DNA of 64,000 nucleotides from Paraphysomonas bandaiensis (lineage: Eukaryota > Chrysophyceae). The DNA lies in contig CBFFRP010000296.1 in the NCBI GenBank assembly GCA_965644295.1, positions 62,001 to 126,000 of the forward strand, given 5' to 3'. The notes beneath the pieces were generated by a model. The model saw only the letters and a list, made by a program, of their open reading frames with translations, did not search any database and was not told the DNA's origin. A program made the translations under genes and the position numbers. Below, in pieces: positions 12,301 through 21,826 of the stretch (positions are counted from its first letter, which is position 1; each line of letters opens with the position of its first letter).

Positions 12301-15010
12301 TTCCTTGCGAATCTCCAACCATCGACAGAGCATGAGTACCAATGATACCTAAGCCCTCTACCGTAGCTTTATGACCGCCGCTTTCAAGTTGTTCAGGTGA
12401 TAGATTTATAAATACATCTGCTACTAGTAGTGTTGTTACTTTCGCTTGGGGACTAATTTCAACCTCAAGTCTGATAGGACGCTGCTGTCCCGAAAAATTA
12501 GCTTTCAAGTTGAACACAAACCCTTCCTTTATATCCGTGATAACAACTAGCATTCCAGCACGACATGCCACTCCAACATTCGTAAACTGTAGTGCCGAAT
12601 TGGGTGGTATGGAATCCGTTGGCTTTGATATTTTTATTACGCCTTGTCGAGTAACACGTCGAATATCACATGTGGAAGCAGACCGCGTAGAGCTCGGCTC
12701 ACTTACGACAACCAAGCCACCAGGCGACACAGCTTGCAACGCTGCATCCTTGGAGGCGTTCATGTGCGGATGAAATGCTGTCAACAGTGACATAGGACGG
12801 TAATAAAACACCGCACCTCCATCTACCTCGCTACACTTGTCGATTTCAAATGAAGCCCTCTTCTGTGGGCTAACAGGAGAAAAAACGTTCGCACCAGGCG
12901 AAGACGGTGACATGACCAGATCTGCTGGTGTCACCGGCATTGCATTTATCAATTCAGAAGAGGTTAACGAATCCGTCATAGCAAGGATGTGGCGTGCATT
13001 TCCTCCTGCTGGGCTTTGCATCGACAACTGAGCGTCTGGAGAGTAGCTACTTAGATCTACAGTAGGCTTCATCTCATCACTACTTTCGTCGAATATGCAC
13101 TGCATTCGAGACGCCTCAAGCCACTGTTGATCGGACACACATGGCGAGTGAAGGGCAATCATACAAACTTCATCACCAGCAAGACCCAAGTATAGTACCT
13201 CGCAACCAGGCAAGCCTCTAGCTTCAGTAAACGCACCTATACCCTCGGCGAGAAAGAGTATACGACGGTCGAAGTTCTTATCATCCGTTGGCCTGGAGTC
13301 AACTGTGCCATCAGTAATGTGAAACTTCGGAGTGCCAAATCCAGTTGTCACACCAGAAAACACCAAATCGCAGTGGTGTTTGAGTTGGTTTTTGTAGATC
13401 CAAAATTGGGCATGCCGATTACTTTGAATTAGCATGATCGCCGTTCCAAAATCCCCACCTACTGTCTCGATGTGCATATGCAACAAGTGTGATTTCAATG
13501 GTATCGAGAAGCGCTCGAAAGTAGAGGCAGTACAGGCTAAAAAAGTACTTGGAGGCGACCAAAACTCGAGGCGACAAATATTTTCATCATCTGATTTGCA
13601 CATGACAGCAAAATCAGCCCCAAATTTGTCTGCAAACAGTCTACGTGGCAAACTTATAAATCTATCTTTGTCGATATGCCAGAGTATTTCCAGAGAACCG
13701 CTATCCCAACAGGAAATATGCCCCAGACTGGTAAGGATAAGCAGACATCCAGGAACATCTTGACATAGTAATTGAATTGGGGTACTGCGAAAGCCTGAGG
13801 GGAGTCGAGTCTGTAGACGGAAAATAATATGATAAGTCCCAGCAGAACACTCTTGCTGCCTGGTAAGAACGTATCGAACTGCGTAGCTCTTAACTTCACA
13901 TTTACGTGTCAAGAGCATTATTTCCTTCCGTTGGTTATCGAAATCTGCACAAAACCCACCCCATGAATTAGCCAGTTTTACTCTACTCGATACATTGGCA
14001 GACATATCCAAAAAATAGGCCACAACTTCATCTTCACGTTCTGATTACAAAGTATATCGTCAAGAGATGTATACACGAGAGAACTTAATGCTCACCTAAT
14101 AATACCATAAACGAATAATACACTTCCAACGCATAAAATCCAATCACTTGTGAAGTACTCGGCATGTTCCAGTGCCCACATTCTCCCCACGTCCCTTTCT
14201 CGGTTTGTCTACTTACAGTTAGTTCGTGCTTGTTGATAGACAATACTGCTGAGCAGCGACGAAGATATGCGACAGGTGAACTTCCTGGGGTTGAGGTAAA
14301 GTTCGATAACTCAATTTGTTGCAAACTTATCATAATATCTAGTTATTCAAACTAACGAATTATCATACAATAGTTCATCAACTACGAGTGCTTCTCATGA
14401 CAGCTGCTTTAAGTCTGATTCAATAAAATTATCGCAATATCCGACACCAGCTTGTTAGGATTAGCTCCACAGTGTAAGATGATCTACCAAAGCAACACCA
14501 TGTACACCCCTCTATAGATGAGATAGTGAACCTGATGCCTACTACAGCAGCAAATATCGTCGAATTTAACGGAGACAGAATCGAAAATACTACAAAAAAA
14601 TACATTCCGTAACACGCACCTACACGCTGTGGGAGGCATACGAGTGGCATATGCTGGAACAGCAGTATGGTATACTTCTGATATTATATGTGAAACCGAA
14701 ATGTAATATTTACAAATCAGAATAATATAAATCGGAAGTACTTACTTTCATTGGCTAAAAATGTTAGTTGGAGTAAACTGTATTTCGTCAAGGGACGAAT
14801 AACAGAATACATGTATTCCATATGCAGTGATTTGTACAACAGAGAATACAATAATATACCTGCTGTATACCATAGTTGTTGTTTGTAGCTTATGCCAGTG
14901 CTGGAAGTGTACACCGCACATGGATAGGGTGATAAGCTCCTGACTGAGGAGAGTCCGGGGCAGTGCAGCTCATGCATGTGGACACAGTCGAATAAAACTC
15001 TCAAACGCAT
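3301..15010 (-). CDS. Giant WD40-repeat/coiled-coil protein, multi-exon
   Basis: I do not recognise a named orthologue. Minus-strand exons join in frame across GT-AG introns. Proposed exons include 15010-14746, a poorly resolved set at 14653-14430, then 14338-14096, 14040-10589, 10517-10331, about 10284-9837, and roughly ten more down to 6490-3301 (stop at 3301). The product would be about 2,700 residues. The N-terminal half (mainly 14040-10589) is a WD40 propeller array; visible blades end in 'TSADKTITLWRYM', 'SVDGQLKVWQP' and 'SSDGSLAQWPI'. An FN3-like strand pattern lies near 8340-8210 (IEFSINNLKAKHVYKVYC). Very acidic stretches (7220-6980; 9290-9230) and a long charged coiled coil (about 5450-4950) follow. 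The order WD40, then coiled coil, is common in axonemal and scaffold proteins, but that role is inference. The region could be two genes; the continuous splice frame argues for one. Confidence 0.65.
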
Positions 15011-15032
15011 TTAACTATCTCTTAACCCCCCC
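15011..15032. promoter_or_regulatory. Very short divergent intergenic gap
   Basis: Only 22 bp separate the proposed first ATG of the minus-strand WD40 gene (15010) from the first ATG of the PP2C gene (15033; a second in-frame ATG is at 15039). If both starts are right, the two promoters and 5' UTRs must overlap the neighbouring coding exon. The WD40 start is the weaker of the two and may lie further inside, for example at the ATG near 14333. Confidence 0.35.
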
Positions 15033-16472
15033 ATGTTAATGTCTCGACGAAGTATGAGGTCACCCGGACTGGCAGTATTCTTTCTGGCCTCATCTGCCTG
15101 TTACTCTCGTAACGCGAGGAGCTTCTGCTCTGCCCATACCATACCGCACAAGCCGCTAATAGTCTCCTCCGACGCGATTAAGGGAAGGCGACCATACATG
15201 GAAGATGAATTTATCGTTTCTGATGACAATCGCTTCTTTGCAGTATTTGATGGTAAGGGTTGTGGTCTTAGCATATGTTCTCTGAAGGCGTTTGGTGCAC
15301 CGACTAGGTCATGGAGGCGCCGGTGTGTCAAAGTATTTGGAACAAAACACGCTATCTAAATTGGACTCTTGCCTTCCCAAGAATAATCCCACTGAAGATT
15401 CTATTTCCAAGGCCATAGCGGATACACTATTAGCTGTTGACGGAGAGGTGGTATCTCAAAGGCGACTGTATAAACAAGGGTCCACAGCTTGCGCATTATA
15501 CTTACATTCTCCATCTGATTCCTCTCCGGCTTCAATAATAACGGCGAATATCGGTGACAGCCGAGCTGTCCTAGCACGCAAGGGATCAGCGATCGATCTC
15601 AGCGTCGACCACAAACCGAACTCACCCTCAGAGAGGAGTCGAATAGAGTCTGTAGGAGGCTATGTTAAATGGCATGGAAATTATAAACCAGACGGGAAAC
15701 CAGATGAAAATACGGGGGTGTACAGAGTTAATGGTAATCTCGCTCTTTCCCGTGCCATAGGTAAGCTTCGTACAGCTAGCTGTTGGGTGAAGTGAATTAA
15801 GTTCTCAATACGAACTGCCGCACGGGACATCATGTGGATGAATTGTGTGGAATATATTTGGTGTAACAATTTAGTGATATAGTTGGCTGTATATAGGTGA
15901 CGCTTATGAAAGGCCGGCCATGACACCCGAACCAGATATTACTGTCACCAAAGGAGATACGAATGATGACTTTGTTATAGGTATACAGTATATATACATA
16001 ATTGAATTCTTATCAGATATTTAATTCGATCGGTAGTTGCCACAGATGGATTATGGGATGTGCTCACTTCTCAGGAAGCTGTACAGCTGGTGTATGATGT
16101 AAGAGTTAATTCTGTGCCACTTTCCATTGCTAGTGCACTCGTATTATCCCACGTAATGAGTGTATATAGTTAATTGGAGAGTACAAAAAGGAACCAGAGG
16201 GTTACAGCTCATTAAGTCAGACAGACAAAGTACATTTTAAGGCCTTGCAGACGGAACAAGTCAACAAGATCAAGTCTCAGATGGCTAGGTGATTTTATAT
16301 TGTTGCAGAGAATGATTGGTTGTAAATGACATTGCAATGCATATTGTTCTGGGACATTGTTGTGACCCAGCTAACGTGTTCGTGTATATGTAGGATATTC
16401 ACTCAAATTGCACTCAAGCGAGGATCGTGGGATAACATCACTGTTCTTGTTTTATGGTTGCGTGAAGTGTAG
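15033..16472 (+). CDS. PP2C-family Ser/Thr protein phosphatase (PPM)
   Basis: A metal-dependent PP2C phosphatase of 338 residues from six exons: 15033-15252, 15308-15760, 15897-15980, 16037-16098, 16170-16288 and 16394-16472. The spliced length is 1017 nt, exactly in frame. Joined exons restore the family motifs in order: [17 protein letters not shown] (made across intron 1), [32 protein letters not shown] (across intron 2), [17 protein letters not shown] (across intron 3) and [11 protein letters not shown]. The metal-binding Asp residues of DG, DG and DN are all present, so it should be active. The first 35-40 residues are Arg/Ser/Ala-rich with a hydrophobic stretch ([16 protein letters not shown]) and could be a mitochondrial or membrane-targeting leader. 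Its substrate cannot be inferred. Confidence 0.93.
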
Positions 16473-16727
16473 ACAAGTGGTGTGTAGACAAGAGACAAAC
16501 ATGTTTATATTTGTGTTTTCGCTATGCATGACGTGATTGTCTGTGCTTAATTTATTATAAAGTATTATCCACTCCCAACTCGTTCTTATTCACCTAATCG
16601 AATATATTAGTGCTAGAATATAAATGTGAACTATGTGACGTTCTTAGCGCATATAAATGAAGTATAATGAATATGGACACGTAAACCTATCACCTATCAG
16701 GTCGCTTGCGCTGCCAGTATAATATAG

Positions 16728-17190
16728 TTGTGAATGTCTGATTGTTAGCAAGAGTCAGAACTAATGTAGCAAAAAGCAATTTAAATAACTATGCTTAACT
16801 CTGATATCCTACTATTTGGCGCTACATATAAGCTGCTTGTACGCTTGTGCGTCACCGCAAGCACCAAGGTGCAACAACTTTCGCTCTCTGTCCTTAAAGT
16901 GAACAGCCTGGATGCTTGACTGCAGTAGGCCATCCAATACCCCGGATACCCTTGAGGTGGACCCATTCGCCAAGGCCCAAAGACCAAAGACGTCTCCACA
17001 ATTGACACTAATTAGTGTTGTCTCTTGTATCACACACCACACAAGCATATGGCTATGAGTGAACAGAACAATATCTGCTGACTATACATGTGGCTCACGT
17101 TAGTTTCCTGGAGAAATATCTCCGGTACCTATCCCCCAGAACACCACAAAAAGGTGCGAGTACGACTTTGTTGAGGGCCGGTATAAAGAA
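16728..17190 (-). repeat. Dispersed repeat R1, copy 2 (longest uninterrupted)
   Basis: The longest uninterrupted R1 copy, in reverse orientation to copy 1. It runs from 'gaatgtctgattgttagc' through 'gcaccaaggtgcaacaactttcgctc', 'ggatacccttgaggtggacccatt' and 'gaacagaacaatatctgctgac' to 'cctatcccccagaacaccac'. The same order is found in the copy split by the hAT element at 58440-60297, which shows that R1 is at least about 470 bp. Confidence 0.7.
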
Positions 17191-17551
17191 TTCTAGAGCT
17201 AGGACAAAGCCTATTGCTCTTACAACACATGTGTTATGTGTTTCGTGTAATTTTCTCGAACTGCTGTGAAATTAACTTGTGTTAAATGGACAAAGTTCTA
17301 GTTTATATGTGTGATTCATTGTATAACACTACACTTTACAGTAGAAACTCCTAGCTCTCAGAAACGCAAAATGGACTCTACGTAGTCAGCACAATGTGAC
17401 TTAACGTGTCAACAAAATAATGGGTGATCACAAAAGTACGATACCATACTAGCGCCGTGTTCTTATTATTCAAAAACCGAGTGAAAGTACGACAATACTG
17501 CTCCGGATAATTAAACTGCTTAAAGGAAAGAAACTTCCAAGAATGGATGTA
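17191..17551. other. 3' flank of the PTS-repeat gene
   Basis: Ordinary AT-rich DNA between R1 and the stop codon of the minus-strand PTS-repeat gene. No gene or structured repeat seen. Confidence 0.4.
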
Positions 17552-20500
17552 CTACTTTGAATTCTTACTTGTTTTTTTCGTCCCAGCAGACTTCTTTGCA
17601 CTGTTTGTCTTTGAAGTAACCGACTTTCTTGGACGACGACGTTTCTTTTTCGTAGGTTTTGGGGTACGTCGAGGGCGACGTCTCTTCTTTCTCGAAGGTT
17701 TCGGTGTTGGCTCAGGGGTGATTGCTGTGGGCGCAAATGTAGGAACAGATGAAGGTAAAGACGTAGGTACCCTCGTAGGACCCTCCAAAAATGGGATAGT
17801 TGGCCGTGGAGTAGGAACTGGCGTCGGCAAAGAAGTAGGCACAGAGGTTGGAATCGATGTAGGTGTGGATGTAGGAGTGGAAGTTGGAATGGATGTCGGA
17901 ACTGAAGTTGGAATAGATGTAGGGGTGGATGTCGGAATAGAAGTTGGCAACGAGGTTGGAATAGATGTCGGTAGAGATGTTGGACTGGATGTAGGCGTTG
18001 ACGTGGGAATGGAAGTTGGCATAGAGGTAGGAAACGATGTCGGTAGAGATGTAGGACTGGATGTCGGAATAGAGGTTGGAATAGATGTAGGATTGTTTGT
18101 TGGAACTGAAGTTGGAATAGACGTCGGAACAGACGTAGGATTGGAGGTTGGAATAGATGTAGGAGTGGAGGTTGGAATAGAAGTTGGTATAGAAGTTGGA
18201 ATTGATGTCGGTAGAGATGTTGGATTGGAGGTGGGGAATGAGGTTGGAATAGATGTCGGAATAGAGGTTGGATTAGATGTCGGAATAGATGTCGGAGTGG
18301 AGGTAGGGGTGGATGTAGGAATAGATGTAGGATTGGAGGTTGGAATAGATGTCGGTAGAGATGTAGGATTGGATGTCGGAATTGAAGTTGGAATAGATGT
18401 AGGAGTGGAGGTTGGAATAGAAGTTGGTATAGATGTAGGATTGGATGTCGGAATAGAAGTGGGCATAGAGGTTGGCATAGAGGTTGGAATAGATGTCGGT
18501 AGAGATGTAGGATTGGAGGTGGGAATAGATGTAGGATTGGAGGTGGGAAATGAAGTTGGAATAGATGTGGGGGTGGAAGTTGGATTAGTTGTCGGAATAG
18601 AAGTGGGCATAGAGGTTGGCATAGATGTAGGATTGGAGGTGGGAAATGAAGTTGGAATGGAGGTGGGAATAGAGGTTGGAATAGATGTTGGTAGAGATGT
18701 AGGATTGTTTGTTGGAACTGAAGTTGGAATAGATGTCGGTAGAGATGTAGGATTGGAGGTGGGAAATGATGTTGGAATAGATGTAGGATTGGAGGTGGGA
18801 ATAGATGTAGGAATAGAGGTGGGAATAGAAGTTGGAATAGATGTAGGGTTGGAGGTGGGGAATGATGTTGGAATAGATGTAGGATTGGACGTCGGAATAG
18901 AGGTTGGAATGGAGGTGGGAATAGATGTTGGAATAGATGTAGGATTGGAGGTGGGGAATGATGTTGGAATAGATGTAGGATTGGAGGTGGGAAATGATGT
19001 TGGAATAGATGTAGGAATGGAGGTGGGAATAGAGGTTGGAATAGATGTAGGGTTGGAGGTGGGAAATGATGTTGGAATGGAGGTGGGAATAGAAGTTGGA
19101 ATAGATGTAGGATTGGAGGTGGGAAATGATGTTGGAATAGATGTAGGAATAGAAGTTGGAATAGATGTTGGATTGGAGGTGGGAAATGATGTTGGAATGG
19201 AGGTGGGAATAGAAGTTGGAATAGATGTAGGATTGGAGGTGGGAATAGAAGTTGGAATAGATGTAGGATTGGAGGTGGGGAATGATGTTGGAATAGATGT
19301 TGGAATGGAGGTGGGAATAGAGGTTGGAATAGATGTTGGAATGGAGGTGGGAATAGAAGTTGGAATAGATGTAGGATTGGAGGTGGGAAATGATGTTGGA
19401 ATAGATGTAGGAATAGAAGTTGGAATAGATGTAGGATTGGAGGTGGGAAATGATGTTGGAATGGAGGTGGGAATAGAAGTTGGAATAGATGTAGGATTGG
19501 AGGTGGGAAATGATGTTGGAATGGAGGTAGGAATAGAAGTTGGAATAGATGTAGGATTGGAGGTGGGAAATGATGTTGGAATGGACGTCGGAATAGAGGT
19601 TGGAATAGATGTAGGATTGGAGGTGGGAAATGATGTTGGAATGGAGGTAGGAATAGAAGTTGGAATAGATGTAGGATTGGAGGTGGGAAATGATGTTGGA
19701 ATGGAGGTGGGAATAGAGGTTGGAATAGATGTAGGATTGGAGGTGGGAAATGATGTTGGAATGGAGGTGGGAATAGAGGTTGGAATAGATGTTGGAATGG
19801 AGGTGGGAATAGAAGTTGGAATAGATGTTGGAATGGAGGTGGGAATAGAAGTTGGAATAGATGTAGGAATAGAAGTTGGAATAGATGTAGGATTGGAGGT
19901 GGGAAATGATGTTGGAATGGAGGTAGGAATAGAAGTTGGAATAGATGTTGGATTGGAGGTGGGAGATGAAGTTGGAATGGACGTAGGAACCGATGTCGGA
20001 AGAGATGTGGGAAGTGATGTCGGTACACGAGTCGGGTTGGACGTAGGAACCGATGTCGGTACACGAGTCGGGCTAGAGGTAGGAACGGATGTAGGTACTG
20101 ACGTCGGAAGAGCAGTAGGGTGAGAAGTTGGTACCGCTGTCGGAATTGATGTCGGCACAGAAGTAGGTGTGGAGGTGGGTACTCGTGTTGGTCCCTCAAG
20201 GAATGGAATGGTTGGACGAGGAGTAGGGACTGGAGTAGGTTCTGGGGTTGGTCGCCGCCTCCTCCTCTTCTTTCTTGTAGGCTTGGGTGTTGGCTGTCTC
20301 TTCTTTCGGAACCTTGTTGGCCTAGGGGTACGATTTCTGCGCTTCTTTCTAGTGGGCTTCGGAGTGGGGCGGCGCTTGCGTCTTCTTCTGGTTGGTTTCG
20401 CTGTGGGTTCAGGTGTGCTCGATGATGTTGGAGCCGCAGTAGGTGTGGAGGTTGGTACTGATGTCGGAACTGGTGTGGGCACAGATGTAGGTACTGATGT

Positions 20501-20905
20501 CGGTAGAGATGTGGGAAGTGATGTAGGTACTGACGTCGGAAGAGCAGTAGGGTGAGAAGTTGGTACCGCTGTCGGAATTGATGTCGGCACCGAAGTAGGT
20601 GTGGAGGTGGGTACTCGTGTTGGTCCCTCAAGGAATGGAATGGTTGGACGAGGAGTGGGGACTGGAGTAGGTTCTGGGGTTGGTCGCCGCCTCCTCCTCT
20701 TCTTTCTTGTAGGTTTCAATGTTGGGCGTGTTCGTCTACGGCCTAGACTCCTGTGGCTGTATATGGGAGACTCATAACTTGAGAGGGAAAAGTCGTCTGG
20801 AGATGAGAGACCTCGTGACTGCACATCAACACGTGGGTAATCATCTTTAGCCAGTGTCACGTGAGGGGTTATCCAGAGCAAGATTAGTAGCTGAGATGCG
20901 ATCAT
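17552..20905 (-). CDS. Secreted Arg/Lys-rich PTSxPTS-repeat protein, long paralogue
   Basis: Single exon of 1,117 codons. I chose the ATG at 20905 because its leader (MIASQLLILLWITPHVTLA) aligns with that of the divergent paralogue at 21827, sharing 'LLWI(T/S)PH'; an in-frame ATG at 20965 would add 20 residues. Order: signal peptide; about 40-residue unique linker; a highly basic module 'KPTRKKRRRRRPTPEPTP' with 'PTIPFLEGPTRVPTS', present twice; then about 700 residues of pentapeptides P-T-S-x-P (x = I, F, N, V, L) grouped into 20-residue units; 'PTIPFLEGPTRVPTS' once more; and a basic tail rich in RKKRRRP and ending in Lys/Ser. The Thr/Ser density suggests heavy O-glycosylation, and the basic blocks could bind an anionic matrix; both are inferences. 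No membrane anchor is visible. The true repeat number may differ because the array is prone to assembly collapse. Confidence 0.85.
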   Translation of the reverse strand: MIASQLLILLWITPHVTLAKDDYPRVDVQSRGLSSPDDFSLSSYESPIYSHRSLGRRRTRPTLKPTRKKRRRRRPTPEPTPVPTPRPTIPFLEGPTRVPTSTPTSVPTSIPTAVPTSHPTALPTSVPTSLPTSLPTSVPTSVPTPVPTSVPTSTPTAAPTSSSTPEPTAKPTRRRRKRRPTPKPTRKKRRNRTPRPTRFRKKRQPTPKPTRKKRRRRRPTPEPTPVPTPRPTIPFLEGPTRVPTSTPTSVPTSIPTAVPTSHPTALPTSVPTSVPTSSPTRVPTSVPTSNPTRVPTSLPTSLPTSVPTSIPTSSPTSNPTSIPTSIPTSIPTSFPTSNPTSIPTSIPTSIPTSIPTSIPTSIPTSIPTSIPTSIPTSIPTSIPTSFPTSNPTSIPTSIPTSIPTSFPTSNPTSIPTSIPTSIPTSFPTSNPTSIPTSIPTSIPTSFPTSNPTSIPTSIPTSIPTSFPTSNPTSIPTSIPTSIPTSFPTSNPTSIPTSIPTSIPTSFPTSNPTSIPTSIPTSIPTSIPTSIPTSIPTSIPTSFPTSNPTSIPTSIPTSNPTSIPTSIPTSIPTSFPTSNPTSIPTSIPTSIPTSFPTSNPTSIPTSIPTSIPTSFPTSNPTSIPTSIPTSIPTSIPTSFPTSNPTSIPTSFPTSNPTSIPTSIPTSIPTSIPTSNPTSIPTSFPTSNPTSIPTSIPTSIPTSIPTSNPTSIPTSFPTSNPTSLPTSIPTSVPTNNPTSLPTSIPTSIPTSIPTSFPTSNPTSMPTSMPTSIPTTNPTSTPTSIPTSFPTSNPTSIPTSNPTSLPTSIPTSMPTSMPTSIPTSNPTSIPTSIPTSTPTSIPTSIPTSNPTSLPTSIPTSNPTSIPTSTPTSTPTSIPTSNPTSIPTSIPTSFPTSNPTSLPTSIPTSIPTSIPTSTPTSIPTSNPTSVPTSIPTSVPTNNPTSIPTSIPTSSPTSLPTSFPTSMPTSIPTSTPTSSPTSLPTSIPTSLPTSIPTSTPTSIPTSVPTSIPTSTPTSTPTSIPTSVPTSLPTPVPTPRPTIPFLEGPTRVPTSLPSSVPTFAPTAITPEPTPKPSRKKRRRPRRTPKPTKKKRRRPRKSVTSKTNSAKKSAGTKKTSKNSK
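17850..20050. repeat. 60-bp coding tandem array (PTSxPTS)
   Basis: Tandem units of 60 bp, clearest at 19440-19760, where successive 60-base blocks are almost identical ('ggaggtgggaaatgatgttg' recurring every 60 bases). Units are built from 15-bp sub-units, each coding for five residues. The 3' part of the gene (lower coordinates) is more diverged than the centre, as expected if the array expands by unequal exchange in the middle. Confidence 0.9.
20100..20720. repeat. Near-identical inverted paralogous module (also 22050-22690 and 23540-23930)
   Basis: The basic-plus-PTS module of the minus gene reappears in reverse complement in the plus gene at 22050-22690 and, shortened, at 23540-23930. 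The reading frame antisense to the coding frame is identical over 128 codons between 20169-20555 and 22219-22605, so divergence is only a few bases. This is much closer than the unique linkers and leaders of the two genes are to each other, which points to gene conversion or a very recent partial duplication. Confidence 0.85.
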
Positions 20906-21826
20906 ACAGGAGTGGATCATGCCGCACAAAAGAATTATGACACCAGACTGCACCCTCCATTTCAATGAAATAAGTCAATAAACGAAATATTGGTGTATGT
21001 TGATAACTCAATCTGTTTCTCTGTATTTCGATTACAACTCTAGCCTGACACTCAACTGAGAAGATACGCACTTCGATGATCTTTGTTCTGTATTTACATG
21101 ACTTGGCATTCCAGTGACTAAAATTAGTGGCATTCCGTATTCAGTTTTCTACAGAATTGTGTACCATGCAAAAATATTTTGTGTGGTTTTGGTACATACA
21201 GGTTTAATGGTGCTCACAAATGCAGGGTTTTCAAAAAAGTATGAAAATCTAATTGTATATTGGTGGTATACCATGCTGTATTCCTACAGTATGTGGTGTT
21301 CGCTGTTCACCAGATGGACATACAGCAGTAGGAATTCCTAGGCAGTACAGCGTGTCGGCAGTCTGCATCATATTTTTCGGGATTAAATTGAAGCAAAACT
21401 CCTCTATATAACTTCAATACAACTACGGCTGAAATACACATAATTATTGTCTCAATATTAGAGGCATCTTGGAACAAAAATATACAAAGGATGCCGATAC
21501 GAGCATCTAGATATGATGCTCGCATTGCTAGAGAGCGATATGAGCAGCCTTATATCATAGATGCCATTGTACAGTTAGTTAAGTACAACAGTGTTATGTA
21601 TCTCATCTTCAACGAATGATGCACAGTATCGCGCACCGCGACTCGTTGCACCCTCTCGGTACGAAGCAAGAGTGTACGTGAGTATGTTAATGTATTAGCT
21701 GACATTCGATTACCGCGTAATTCAATATGAGTCCATTGGCTTACGGCACAAAGAGAGCACGTGGAATGATGTTATTCATATTTTCCTTGTGCTCATTGTT
21801 GTTGCATTGTTTACTACAAGAACAAC
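20906..21826. promoter_or_regulatory. Divergent intergenic region of the PTS-repeat pair
   Basis: About 920 bp between the two head-to-head PTS genes. It must carry both promoters. No clear TATA box, tandem motif or shared flanking block is visible, and I see no gene in it; short open frames at 21114-21341 (+) and 21307-21525 (-) have no domain or coding signature. Confidence 0.4.

Noticed and set aside
17547-20123. An 858-codon plus-strand open frame (GIDVGLEVG-type repeats), antisense to the PTS gene
   Set aside because: Arrays whose period is a multiple of three stay open in several frames. The minus-strand frame has the signal peptide, the basic modules and the match to the paralogue; this one is a shadow.
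17470-20631. A 1,053-codon minus-strand frame rich in His/Phe/Leu/Pro over the PTS array
   Set aside because: It is another frame of the same repeat, without a signal peptide or conserved start in the paralogue.
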